Made by a program: the position numbers and the translations under genes
The notes under the pieces: model-generated
What the model was told of the DNA's origin: nothing
Database searches by the model: none
What the model saw: the letters and a program-made list of their open reading frames with translations, nothing else
Shown here: positions 28,081 through 36,361 of the stretch, in pieces
Layout of the letters: every line of letters begins with the position of its first letter
Position numbering within the stretch: position 1 is the stretch's first letter
Origin: Synergistetes bacterium ADurb.Bin155
Lineage (GTDB): Bacteria; Synergistota; Synergistia; Synergistales; Thermovirgaceae
Direction: 5' to 3'
Assembly (NCBI GenBank): GCA_002070395.1
Contig: MWDE01000004.1
Coordinates: 54,477-118,476, forward strand
DNA length: 64,000 nucleotides

Positions 28081-29358
28081 ATGCCCTCGCTGAACAGGAA
28101 AGAGGTGCCCCTGTGGAAAGGGGTTTCCGACGGGGAGTGGAACGACTGGAAGTGGCAGGTCGCGAACCGCATTGTGACGGTCGACCAGCTTAGACAGGTC
28201 ATCGACATCGACGATGATGAGGCCGACGCCATTGGTAGGAGCCTGGGTAAGCTCCGGATGGCTATTACCCCTTATTACGCGTCGCTGATGGACCCCGTTG
28301 ACCCCAGGTGCCCTATCAGGATGCAGGCGGTTCCCACGGAAAAGGAGACCAGGCTGGGCAAGGCCGACCTTCTTGACCCATTGCACGAGGACGTGGACTC
28401 GCCCGTACCCGGCTTGACCCACCGCTACCCCGACCGGGGGCTCTTCCTCATCACCGACCAGTGCAGCATGTATTGCCGCCACTGCACCAGGCGTCGGCAC
28501 GCCGGCGAGACCGATAAAGCCTACGGCGATGAACAGATCAAAAAAGGGATCGAGTACGTCCGGAGGACCCCGACCTTCCGTGATGTGCTCCTCTCCGGTG
28601 GGGACCCCCTGACCGTCGACGACGACAGGCTCGAGTGGGTCATTTCGGAACTCCGGGCGATACCTCACGTGGACTTCGTCCGCCTGGGGACCAGGATGCC
28701 CGTTGTGTGTCCCCAGAGGATAACGGACAAACTGTGCTCCATGCTCAGGAAGTATCACCCCGTTTGGCTCAACACCCAGTTCAACCACCCGAAGGAGATC
28801 ACGAAGGAATCGGCCGAAGCTTGCGCGAGGCTGGCTGACGCCGGGGTACCCCTGGGCAACCAGTCGGTCCTGCTCAAGGGCATCAACGACTGCCCCTACC
28901 TCATGAGGGAGTTGAGCCAGGGGCTGCTTAAGATACGGGTCAACCCCTACTATATCTACCAGTGCGACCTATCGGAAGGGATAGAGCACTTCAGGACCAG
29001 TGTCGGCAAGGGCATCCAGATCATTGAGTACCTGCGGGGCCATACTACGGGAATGGCCCAGCCGCTGTTCATCGTTGACGCCCCCGGCGGAGGGGGCAAG
29101 ATCCCCGTCGGCCCAAATTACGTGGTCAGCCAGTCGGACCGGAAGGTCATACTGCGCAACTACGAGGGGGTCCTCACGGTTTACACTGAACCCGACGACA
29201 ACCAGAGCCATCCCGAGGACCTCTACCATTGGGAGGAGTACACCGCCAGGCAGAGGCATCTGTCGAGGGAGGGGCTAATAAAGCTGTTCGAGGGGGACCT
29301 GCTCTCGCTCGAACCGGCCCACCTCGACCGCCGGGAGAGGAGTAAAAAAGGCCGGTGA
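28081..29358 (+). CDS. kamA: Lysine 2,3-aminomutase (radical SAM, PLP)
   Basis: 425 residues. The radical SAM cluster motif is C128-X3-C132-X2-C135. The PLP lysine is in DAPGGGGK (K340). The two Asp that hold the lysine side-chain amine in the clostridial enzyme are kept (D296 in QCDLSEG and D333 in VDAPG); glutamate 2,3-aminomutases replace them. This favours L-lysine to L-beta-lysine, the first step of lysine fermentation or of acetyl-beta-lysine osmolyte synthesis. No ablB-type acetyltransferase or other kam genes lie beside it. Confidence 0.93.
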   Translation: MPSLNRKEVPLWKGVSDGEWNDWKWQVANRIVTVDQLRQVIDIDDDEADAIGRSLGKLRMAITPYYASLMDPVDPRCPIRMQAVPTEKETRLGKADLLDPLHEDVDSPVPGLTHRYPDRGLFLITDQCSMYCRHCTRRRHAGETDKAYGDEQIKKGIEYVRRTPTFRDVLLSGGDPLTVDDDRLEWVISELRAIPHVDFVRLGTRMPVVCPQRITDKLCSMLRKYHPVWLNTQFNHPKEITKESAEACARLADAGVPLGNQSVLLKGINDCPYLMRELSQGLLKIRVNPYYIYQCDLSEGIEHFRTSVGKGIQIIEYLRGHTTGMAQPLFIVDAPGGGGKIPVGPNYVVSQSDRKVILRNYEGVLTVYTEPDDNQSHPEDLYHWEEYTARQRHLSREGLIKLFEGDLLSLEPAHLDRRERSKKGR

Positions 29359-29365
29359 CGGGGTC

Positions 29366-29827
29366 ATGAAGAGTAAGAGGCAGGAGGCACCTCCCGTGGA
29401 GGAACTGCTCGTATCGCTTACCGGCACACCCTTCCCCAAATGGATGAAGTGGTTCGCCCTGGTGGTGGGGATACTCCTCGTCGGCGATGGCATGCGCTCC
29501 TTCGCGTTCCACAAGATCCTCGTCGGGGCCGTCCTGGCCTATGTCTCAGGTTTTGACAAGAGGATCGTGCTCTCGCCGGAAGGGATAGTCAGGCAGACCA
29601 GGACCTGGATCACCAGCCATTCGACCACCATCCCCTGGGAGGAAGTGCAGTACGTCAACTTCGCCTACAGGGGTTCGAAGATGATGTGCTTCTTTGAAAA
29701 GGGCGTTACCGGGATCAAGGTGCTCTTCAACAGGAGCGATGAAGCCGAGGTGAAAAGGATCCTGGGCCGCTACATTCCCGACGTGGAAACCGGCACCTTG
29801 GGAGAAGAGGCCGGTGAAGGAGGGTAA
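29366..29827 (+). CDS. Membrane-anchored PH-like hypothetical protein
   Basis: 153 residues. One or two hydrophobic segments (about 27-58) are followed by a beta-rich domain (IVLSPEGIVRQTRTW, TTIPWEEVQYVNFAYRG) that reads like the bacterial PH/YcxB-type domains. Function unknown. It begins 7 bp after the aminomutase stop and is probably co-transcribed. Confidence 0.6.
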   Translation: MKSKRQEAPPVEELLVSLTGTPFPKWMKWFALVVGILLVGDGMRSFAFHKILVGAVLAYVSGFDKRIVLSPEGIVRQTRTWITSHSTTIPWEEVQYVNFAYRGSKMMCFFEKGVTGIKVLFNRSDEAEVKRILGRYIPDVETGTLGEEAGEGG

Positions 29828-29878
29828 CCCTCACCCGGCGGCAGCGGGCCTTTAGGTTCGAGGGACAAGGTGACCCCG

Positions 29879-29908
29879 GGCGGCGGTTCCCGCCGCCTGG
29901 GCGGGTTT
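29879..29908 (+). terminator. Probable terminator
   Basis: A perfect 8-bp stem GGCGGCGG/CCGCCGCC (29879-29886 with 29890-29897, loop TTC) is followed after 7 nt by a short T4. It lies between convergent genes. Confidence 0.6.
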
Positions 29909-29916
29909 TCTGTGGT

Positions 29917-30228
29917 CTAGCCCCGTAGCTTTTCCTCCACCGACCGGACCTTGCCCTCCATGGTGATCTCCTTGTCCCGCCTCTCGTCTATCCTCAAGGT
30001 GGTACCCACCCTGAGAGCCCCCTGGCTGAAGGGTACCTCGTGGGCCGCCCTGACGGCCTGCAGCACCACGTCGAGGTCGCCTTCGACGATGGTGCCCATG
30101 GGTGTCAGCATCGTTTTGAGCCCGTACTCCTTGAGCTTCCTTTCGACCCCGGCCACGTAACCGCTCAGGCTCGTCGTGCCGGTCCCGTAGGGGACGATCA
30201 CTATTTCGGCGATCACCTTCGCCATCAT
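29917..30228 (-). CDS. MTH1187/UPF0045 family thiamine-binding-like protein
   Basis: About 103 residues, the usual length. Family pattern: IAEIVIVPYGTGTTSLSGYVA, GLKTMLTPMGTIVEGDLD, and RVGTTLRIDERRDKEITMEGKVRSVEEKL (parts listed separately). UPF0045 proteins have a ferredoxin-like fold, and some bind the thiamine precursor HMP or thiamine. Tandem ATGs at 30228 and 30225 sit behind a GGAGG motif. Confidence 0.85.
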   Translation of the reverse strand: MMAKVIAEIVIVPYGTGTTSLSGYVAGVERKLKEYGLKTMLTPMGTIVEGDLDVVLQAVRAAHEVPFSQGALRVGTTLRIDERRDKEITMEGKVRSVEEKLRG

Positions 30229-30331
30229 TGCCGCCTCCTCTCCTGGAGCCGTCTTTGAGCGGCCCCGCATCAAGTATAATCAAACCCGACTGGAAGCTGC
30301 CGACCCACTTGGCGCGGAAGGAGGAACCCTT

Positions 30332-31222
30332 ATGGAATGGACATCCCTACAGGCGAACGTAGGCAGGTTTGTCATGCCCGTCCTGGTTGTCCTGGGATGG
30401 TACATAGCGGACCGGGTCCTCGTAAAACTGGCCGGAAGGTTGTTTGACGGGGGAATATCAAGGGTCCGCAACGGTACGACAGTCCAGCTCGACGACCACG
30501 AGCGCGCGTCGAGGGTCAAGAGGCTCGGGACGCTCAAAAGCCTGGTCATCGACCTCCTGAGGTGGGGCCTCGGGGCGATAGCTTTCCTGACGTTCCTCGG
30601 TACAATAAATGTCAACATCATGCCGATACTGACGGGGCTCGGCATTGCCGGGCTGGCCGTCTCCCTGGCAGCCCAGAACATAATCAGGGACTTCCTCAAC
30701 GGTATCTTCGTCGTGGTGGAAGACCATTTCTCCGTTGGGGACGTGGTGAAGATCGGCGAGTACTTCGGAGTGGTCGAGAATTTTACCCTCAGGACCACCC
30801 ATCTCTCCGACCTCGATGGTAACTACATCATCATCCCCAACGGGAGGATCACCGAACTGGTGAATGCCACCAAGTACTGGTCCCAGGCACAGGTAGTGGT
30901 GGGGGTCTCCTACGATTCGGACGTACGGAAGGCCCTGGGTGTAATGGAGAGGGTGGGCAGGGACCTCAAAAAGGACTTCCCCGACAAGGTGAGGGAGGAC
31001 CCACGGGTCCAGGGGATCCTCTCCTTCGATGAGCGCGCCGTCTCCCTAAGGGCCCTCATAAGGACCGTCCCGGGTGAACACTGGACCATCGGTATGGAAT
31101 ACCGTCTGCGTCTGAAGGAGGCCTTCGACGCCGAGGGCATCACGATACCCTTCCCACAGATGGATGTCTGGCTCCGTTCCCCCGAAGGGCTCAGGGTGGC
31201 CGGTCAGAAGACAAGGGCGTAA
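30332..31222 (+). CDS. MscS family mechanosensitive channel
   Basis: 296 residues. Three N-terminal membrane helices are followed by the pore helix (LGIAGLAVSLAAQNIIRDFLNG in two parts) and the cytoplasmic beta domain (FSVGDVVKIGEYFGVVENFTLRTT, IIIPNGRITE). It opens under membrane tension to release solutes. A TATAAT at 30275-30280 may be its -10. The 3' end overlaps the convergent surface-protein gene by 19 bp. Confidence 0.92.
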   Translation: MEWTSLQANVGRFVMPVLVVLGWYIADRVLVKLAGRLFDGGISRVRNGTTVQLDDHERASRVKRLGTLKSLVIDLLRWGLGAIAFLTFLGTINVNIMPILTGLGIAGLAVSLAAQNIIRDFLNGIFVVVEDHFSVGDVVKIGEYFGVVENFTLRTTHLSDLDGNYIIIPNGRITELVNATKYWSQAQVVVGVSYDSDVRKALGVMERVGRDLKKDFPDKVREDPRVQGILSFDERAVSLRALIRTVPGEHWTIGMEYRLRLKEAFDAEGITIPFPQMDVWLRSPEGLRVAGQKTRA

Positions 31223-32949
31223 GGCACAGGCCGCACAACTCCTCCGGGCGGGAGGTTGACGATCTTTCCCGACCACCAGATCGAGGAGGAACCCCCACCA
31301 TCCAGGTTCAGGGCGTCAATCAAGCCGAGCCTTTGGGTGGCCGCCGCCGTTTCGGCTATGGTCGTACCGTTGCTGTGCCAGGGGTCCCTTCCGTCGATGA
31401 CCACGAACCAGAGCCTTTCACCGTCGCTGCCCACGAAGGATCTCGGGTGAGGCACCGACAAGGTCCTGGGGCTGAAACCCTCCGGGTCGAAGACCTTTTG
31501 CCCGCCCTTCACCAGCATGGGCCCCGCCTGCAGTATATTATCGAGCCCCGTGAATCCATCGTCGACCCATTGGATCCTGAGGGTCAGGGGAGTCCCCGTC
31601 GGGATGTCTTTGAGGAGTTCACCGGCGGCCCCGCGGCCTATGACCAGGAAGCCCTCCCTGGTCACAAAGTGGTTTGACGTGGAGGCGTGCCTGACACCCG
31701 AGACTATCCCCCCCTTCACGGTCACCTCCCATCCATCGGTGGGGGCGCCGGTGATATAGCTCCAGACGTCGGGGGTGAACACCCCTATTCCGCCCAAGGG
31801 TGGGATACTGTTCATGCCCGACACGGGGAGTTCCTTCCCGCCGAAGGAAAGAAAGGTTTTGAAATCACCCCTCCCGAAATGAACCTTGAGGCCGTCACGG
31901 CTCCACCCCATGGCCGACCTGGCACCGTGGGGTCCGCTCAGGGGCTTGGACTCCGTCACCAGGGAACCGACGATCCTGGTTCCGCTGAAAAAACCGCCGT
32001 TTATGGCTCCCCGGGCACCGGAATTCTCGGCTATTATCCCCAGGGGAAGCCGCTTTCCCGATATGGAGGCGGCGGTCACTATCCTCGGTGGGGAAACAGC
32101 GGGGTCGAAACCCAGGGCTGCGGTGAAGAGCGCCTTGCCAGGGTCGTCACCGAAAGGGACTACCGTCATTTCCGGCGTGGGTATCTTCATCATGGTCTCC
32201 CAGGCTTCCATGTAATGCTGGAAGGGCCCGACCCTCACGACCCAGGTCCACTCAAGCTTGTGCACCGTCGTCATCATCCCGGTCTTCCGAAGGCTCCCCG
32301 CCGCCCTTTCGGCTTCTTCGGGTTCCTCGAACTCGACCGATTGAACCCCCCAGCACGATGGGGGCCTTCCTACATGGTCACGCCGGAGGACAAGGACGGA
32401 ATCCTCCCCTTTGAACTCCTTTTGCCAGGATAGCCTCAGGGAGCACTCCTTCAGCCAGGTCTCTAGCGAGAAGAGGTCCTTTTGCGATACCCCTTCCCGC
32501 GGTTCCAGCAGGAACTCTCGAGGGGGCGACGGTTGGATCTGTGAGGCCAGGGTCATATAGGGCAAGATGAAGACCGGGAGGTTCGGCCAGCTCCCCGGCT
32601 CAAGGGAGTTCGTTATCGAGGCTTCGTGACGGAGGCCCATCGATTGGAGGGCGAACATCACCGCCTCGGCCCTGGTCGCCTCCATATCGGGGTAAAAGCG
32701 CTCAGCCGGATCGAGAATGCCCAGGGCCGACGCCGTCTCCACGGAGCGGCCGAAGGGATGATCAGGCCTGATATCGGAAAAATGTTTCTCGCCCGCCCAT
32801 ACGGGAAGGCCTAGGGAAGAGACTATAACGTCGATCACCTCCGCCCTGGTGGCCGCCGATGAAACGGAGGTCACGGCAGCGATCAGCATGACCGGGAGCA
32901 ACGCTGCTGCCGCGCTTTTTGCCAACCTTTTCCCTTCCATTCCCGTCAT
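31204..32949 (-). CDS. SLH-domain surface protein with phosphodiester glycosidase (NAGPA) domain
   Basis: 581 residues. A signal peptide (about 8-32) is followed by one SLH-like repeat (about 33-105: DIRPDHPFGRSVETASALGI and DMEATRAEAVMFAL), a SPOR-like middle region, and a C-terminal NAGPA domain (about 290-581) with GAINGGFF and DALNLDGGGSSSIWW. NAGPA domains remove N-acetylglucosamine from phosphodiesters. The SLH part suggests attachment to envelope polymers. Confidence 0.85.
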   Translation of the reverse strand: MTGMEGKRLAKSAAAALLPVMLIAAVTSVSSAATRAEVIDVIVSSLGLPVWAGEKHFSDIRPDHPFGRSVETASALGILDPAERFYPDMEATRAEAVMFALQSMGLRHEASITNSLEPGSWPNLPVFILPYMTLASQIQPSPPREFLLEPREGVSQKDLFSLETWLKECSLRLSWQKEFKGEDSVLVLRRDHVGRPPSCWGVQSVEFEEPEEAERAAGSLRKTGMMTTVHKLEWTWVVRVGPFQHYMEAWETMMKIPTPEMTVVPFGDDPGKALFTAALGFDPAVSPPRIVTAASISGKRLPLGIIAENSGARGAINGGFFSGTRIVGSLVTESKPLSGPHGARSAMGWSRDGLKVHFGRGDFKTFLSFGGKELPVSGMNSIPPLGGIGVFTPDVWSYITGAPTDGWEVTVKGGIVSGVRHASTSNHFVTREGFLVIGRGAAGELLKDIPTGTPLTLRIQWVDDGFTGLDNILQAGPMLVKGGQKVFDPEGFSPRTLSVPHPRSFVGSDGERLWFVVIDGRDPWHSNGTTIAETAAATQRLGLIDALNLDGGGSSSIWWSGKIVNLPPGGVVRPVPYALVF

Positions 32950-33004
32950 CCCCCCACTCCTGAAAAAAGCACAACGGTGCCGGGAAATTGCTTTCCCTCA
33001 CCTA

Positions 33005-33032
33005 TTGTAATCTAGAAAGAGGGATGTATAAT
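33005..33032 (+). promoter_or_regulatory. Promoter upstream of the ATP-grasp operon
   Basis: TTGTAA (33005-33010), 16 bp, perfect TATAAT (33027-33032). It sits 311 bp before the first ORF, leaving a long untranslated leader. The 393-bp gap 32950-33342 holds only this promoter and that leader. Confidence 0.65.
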
Positions 33033-33038
33033 CCGCGA

Positions 33039-33342
33039 AGAAAGAGGCATATCGAGAGTCCGGCCTTCGACTTCCCATCAGGGTTGGCGCCAATAAGCCC
33101 CTTAAGGCCCCCGGGCGCTGATCTTCCGGAAAGGAACGCCGGTGTGACGGGCGACCCACGTGAGCCCGTTACGTCGGCGGGACCCGAAAGGGCCGTGAAA
33201 GCGGCATAGGATGTGGAGGTAGGGACGCCGGGCTCGAAGGCGGAGGTGAAGTCTTTCGAAGGACTGGATGACGGGGCATATCACCAGTCACGGCACCGGC
33301 CTAAGGGTCGGTGTATCCATTAACGCAGGGGGCGAATAAGAA
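33039..33342 (+). promoter_or_regulatory. Long hairpin-rich leader, possible structured RNA
   Basis: About 300 nt with no credible ORF but many paired segments: an extended 10-11-bp stem at 33142-33152/33164-33174, a GAAA-capped stem near 33187-33196, 33250-33255/33260-33265, a competing 33262-33271/33281-33289 stem, and an 8-bp stem 33294-33301/33306-33313 just before the ribosome site. The overlap of two stems at 33262-33265 would allow switching. No match to lysine, T-box, c-di-AMP, Mg or glycine consensus was recognised, and no terminator U-run is present. Confidence 0.5.
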
Positions 33343-34431
33343 ATGAAGAAGGAAGATCCTGGATCATCCTTCAGCGGTGCTGGCCCGGTCCGGCGGATCG
33401 GCATCACCTTCAACCTGAAGAAAAAGGAATTGCTTCCAGGCGAGTCGGACGACCGTTACGAGGAATATGACTGCCTGGAAACGATCGAAACCCTCGAAAG
33501 GGAGATCAAGCGGCTCGGTTTCGAGACCGCGCGTTACGAACAGGACGAAACCTTTCTAGAGAGGATCTCCCAGAACCCCCCCGACTTCGTCTTGAACATA
33601 GCCGAAGGCCGAGGGACCACAAGGGGAAGGGAATCGCAGGTTCCCAGCGTCCTGGAGAGCCTCGGGGTCCCCTTTTCCGGGTCCGACTCAATAGCTTTAG
33701 CCGTCACCTTGGACAAGTGGCTGACCCACCATGTGCTCGCGGGCGGGGGGGCTGCCGTCCCGGACCTATACATGTTCACCGCCGAGAAGGAATTCGGCCG
33801 TGCGCTGTCCATCTTTGAAAAGCATAGGGAATACATCGTCAAGCCGAGGTGGGAAGGCTCTTCCAAGGGAGTCTTTCCCGACTCGGTCGTGGACAACCCC
33901 GTCGATATGGCCGACAGGGTGCGCAGGATATGGAAAAATTACAACCAGCCGGCCCTGGTGGAGGAGTTCCTCCCAGGGGCGGAGATAACCGTCGGCATAA
34001 TGGGCAACAGGACCCCGGCCGTCATCGGGATGATGGCCATAGACCCTGAAGCCGTGAAGGGGAAGACCGTCTATTCCCTGGACCACAAGAGGGATTGGAA
34101 GGAGAAGGTGCGTTACCTGGGCCCGGAGACGATCGACCCGCGCCTGCGGAAAGCCGTAGGCGCGGAGGCCTTGAAGGTGTTCCGCATCCTTGAACTGAAG
34201 GATGTCGCCAGGGTGGATTTCCGCCTCGACGTCGAAGGCGTGCCGAAGGCGATAGATATCAACCCGCTCCCGGGGATCTCCGAAGCCTACAGTGACCTTC
34301 CCATACTTTACAGGCTGAGCGGGGGCGATTTTCCCTCCCTCTTGAGGGGTATCCTGAAGGAAGCGTTCCAGAGGCAGGGGCTCCGGTGGCCCCGGATCTC
34401 GATGAAGGCCAGGAACCGAAATGCTGCCTGA
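33343..34431 (+). CDS. ATP-grasp ligase, D-alanine-D-alanine ligase-like (1)
   Basis: 362 residues. N-terminal domain, then an ATP-grasp fold: FVLNIAEGRGTTRGRESQVP, LGVPFSGSDSIALAVTLDKWLTH, IVKPRWEGSSKGVF (ATP lysine), and the C-terminal Mg site KDVARVDFRLD with AIDINPLPGISE. The N-terminal region differs from true Ddl. It most likely joins two amino acids or an amino acid and an acid with ATP use; the substrate is unknown. It overlaps the next ligase gene by 11 bp. Confidence 0.82.
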   Translation: MKKEDPGSSFSGAGPVRRIGITFNLKKKELLPGESDDRYEEYDCLETIETLEREIKRLGFETARYEQDETFLERISQNPPDFVLNIAEGRGTTRGRESQVPSVLESLGVPFSGSDSIALAVTLDKWLTHHVLAGGGAAVPDLYMFTAEKEFGRALSIFEKHREYIVKPRWEGSSKGVFPDSVVDNPVDMADRVRRIWKNYNQPALVEEFLPGAEITVGIMGNRTPAVIGMMAIDPEAVKGKTVYSLDHKRDWKEKVRYLGPETIDPRLRKAVGAEALKVFRILELKDVARVDFRLDVEGVPKAIDINPLPGISEAYSDLPILYRLSGGDFPSLLRGILKEAFQRQGLRWPRISMKARNRNAA

Positions 34432-35518
34432 GAAGACCGTCGCCGTCGTGGCGGGAAGGGAAGAGACCGACCGGGAGGACGTTCTCGATGTTCTCCGCTG
34501 CAGGCAGAGCGTTATCGAGGGGCTCCTCTTGCGGGGATTCCGGGCATACCCCGTCGATATTCTCAAGGAAGACCTCTTCCTCAAGGGCGGGGTGACCAGG
34601 AAGCTCAGGGAACGCTCACCGGACTGCGTCTTCAACCTCTTCGAGGGATTCGGCGAGGCCTCCTACCTGGAAATAAGGTTCGCCGAGATCCTTGAATCAA
34701 TGGGCATCCCCTTCACCGGCAACCCTTCCAGGGCACTTGCCCTCTGTCTTGACAAGGACCTGGCGAGGAGGGCCCTGGAGGCGGCAGGGCTGCCCGTGGC
34801 ACCGGGGAGGTGCGTTCTGCCCGGTTATGGACGTAATATCGCGGAGGGCCTGAAGTACCCTCTCTTTGTCAAACCCAGGATGGAAGACAGCAGCGTCGGC
34901 ATCGATAACAGGTCCCTGGTGGCCTCCGAGGATGACCTGCCCAGGCTTCTCGACGAGAGGCTGGCTCTTTTCCCCGACGGATTGATCGTCGAGGAGTATA
35001 TCGACGGCAGGGAGTACAACACGGGGTTCATGGGATCCTACCCTTACGACCTGATGGCCGTGTCCTCCATCCGTTACGCGCCCGGTACCGAGGCGGGGTC
35101 CTTCCTGGGTTACGAGTCAAAGTGGGATACGGGGAGCGATGATTACCGCAATTCCGTCTCGGTCCCCGAAGAGGACATAGCGGCCGGGACCAGGAAGGAG
35201 ATCATCAGGCTCTCCAGGGAGGCCGGCAGGGTAATGGGTTGCCGGGGCTACTTCAGAGTGGACCTGAGAGAGAGAAGGGGCGGGCTCTATATCCTGGAAG
35301 TCAACCCGAACCCCGATATTAACATCGACAGCGGTTTCGCCAAGCAGAGCTTCAGGAGGGGCTTAAGCTACCCCGACATGGTCGCGAGGCTGGTCCATAC
35401 GGCACTGGACAGGAGGGCGCTCCATGGAAGAAAATTCCCGCGAAAGTATCAAGAACGCGTTGTCCCTGGCAAGAAGGACGGGGGCCTTTACGGAGCGCGA
35501 ACTGGCCGTTCTCGATGA
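34421..35518 (+). CDS. ATP-grasp ligase, D-alanine-D-alanine ligase-like (2)
   Basis: 365 residues, a paralogue of its upstream neighbour: NLFEGFGEASYLEIRFAEILE, MGIPFTGNPSRALALCLDKDLARR, LFVKPRMEDSSVGID, and GCRGYFRVDLRE with LEVNPNPDIN (parts). All ATP and Mg residues look intact. The last 32 codons overlap the following GNAT gene in another frame and are Arg/Lys-rich, unlike the family end. Two ligases in tandem suggest two successive amide-bond steps. Confidence 0.8.
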   Translation: MLPEKTVAVVAGREETDREDVLDVLRCRQSVIEGLLLRGFRAYPVDILKEDLFLKGGVTRKLRERSPDCVFNLFEGFGEASYLEIRFAEILESMGIPFTGNPSRALALCLDKDLARRALEAAGLPVAPGRCVLPGYGRNIAEGLKYPLFVKPRMEDSSVGIDNRSLVASEDDLPRLLDERLALFPDGLIVEEYIDGREYNTGFMGSYPYDLMAVSSIRYAPGTEAGSFLGYESKWDTGSDDYRNSVSVPEEDIAAGTRKEIIRLSREAGRVMGCRGYFRVDLRERRGGLYILEVNPNPDINIDSGFAKQSFRRGLSYPDMVARLVHTALDRRALHGRKFPRKYQERVVPGKKDGGLYGARTGRSR

Positions 35519-35939
35519 AGTCCTGGAGGATTGCCTGCTAGAACAGGAGGAGGGTTACCGCTTCGAGGGGGTAACGCAAGAAGGGGCCCTGTCGGGTTTC
35601 CTCATATGGGGCAGGACCCCTATGACCGAAAAAGGATATGACATCTATTGGATAGCCGTAGACCCCGCCCTCCAGGGCAAGGGTTTGGGCAAGGCATTGA
35701 TGGCCAGGGTGGAGGAGGCGGCCCGGGAGGAGACCCGCGGCTGCATCCTCCGCCTGGAGACCTCGGGCAGGGAGGATTACCGGCGCCAAAGGCACTTCTA
35801 CGGGTCCTGCGGCTTCGTGGAAGCCGGCAGGATCCGCGACTTCTACCGAACCGGTGACGACCTGGTCACCTATGTAAAATTCGTGGCGCCCCAACCCAAG
35901 GCGGTAGATCCCAAAGGGGAGGCCAGGGGTGAAGAGTGA
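35424..35939 (+). CDS. GNAT family N-acetyltransferase
   Basis: 171 residues. The GNAT core is IYWIAVDPALQGKGLGKALMARVEEAA (acetyl-CoA loop Q-G-K-G-L-G) and FYGSCGFVEAGRIRDFY. The ATG at 35424 has GGAGGG upstream and lies 95 bp inside the preceding ligase gene, so translation is coupled. Together with the two ligases this suggests synthesis and acetylation of a small peptide or modified amino acid. Confidence 0.85.
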   Translation: MEENSRESIKNALSLARRTGAFTERELAVLDEVLEDCLLEQEEGYRFEGVTQEGALSGFLIWGRTPMTEKGYDIYWIAVDPALQGKGLGKALMARVEEAAREETRGCILRLETSGREDYRRQRHFYGSCGFVEAGRIRDFYRTGDDLVTYVKFVAPQPKAVDPKGEARGEE

Positions 35940-36018
35940 ATAGAGGACGAACCAACGTGCCTCGGGATCACGGAAGGCGGATCGGGGGAGTCGCAACAGA
36001 TGGAACAAGGTCGGTAAT

Positions 36019-36047
36019 TTGACAGCAGGGCCGCCGCTTCGTATAAT
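36019..36047 (+). promoter_or_regulatory. Promoter of tRNA-Ala
   Basis: Consensus TTGACA (36019-36024), 17 bp, consensus TATAAT (36042-36047), 17 bp before the tRNA. Confidence 0.9.
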
Positions 36048-36064
36048 GAGCGCCGTCGAATAAA

Positions 36065-36139
36065 GGGGGTTTAGCTCAGCGGGAGAGCACTTGCATGGCA
36101 TGCAAGGGGTCGGGGGTTCGAATCCCCCAACCTCCACCA
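36065..36139 (+). tRNA. tRNA-Ala (anticodon GGC)
   Basis: The acceptor GGGGGTT pairs with AACCTCC, and discriminator A and CCA are encoded. The D-arm is GCTCAGCGGGAGAGC, and the anticodon stem CTTGC/GCAAG holds loop ATGGCAT, so the anticodon is GGC. The T-arm is GGGGGTTCGAATCCCCC. It is the left neighbour of the AT-richer catabolic block. Confidence 0.95.
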
Positions 36140-36149
36140 GGATAATTTA

Positions 36150-36184
36150 AGCAGTCCCTAGGAAGATCCAGGGGCTGCTTTTTT
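36150..36184 (+). terminator. Terminator after tRNA-Ala
   Basis: A 10-bp stem AGCAGTCCCT/AGGGGCTGCT (36150-36159 with 36170-36179, one G-T) is followed by a T6 run. Confidence 0.9.
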
Positions 36185-36361
36185 ATTCTTATCAAGAGTC
36201 CCACCCCCCCGGTCCTTTCAGGGGTAGAGCTCTCACTTTTTCTCCTCAAAGGGACTGATGCCTTTGTTACCCCTGTCGGGGACAGCCCGCCCAGGCATAA
36301 GGCAGGCCTTCACCCTTTGCTTTACGGGTACAATACAGTCGCCCGTTTCCGGTGTCTTTTC

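Noticed and set aside
28081..29358. Glutamate 2,3-aminomutase
   Set aside because: Both Asp residues that bind the lysine side chain (D296, D333) are present; glutamate enzymes replace them.
33039..33342. RNase P RNA, tmRNA, T-box or lysine riboswitch
   Set aside because: None of their fixed sequence elements (for example GAGGAAAGTC, a tag ORF, the T-box GGTGG-ACCGCG, or the lysine-switch core) could be found.
35538..36137. 199-codon minus-strand ORF
   Set aside because: It runs across the tRNA-Ala gene and antisense to the GNAT gene, with no family similarity; it is a shadow ORF.
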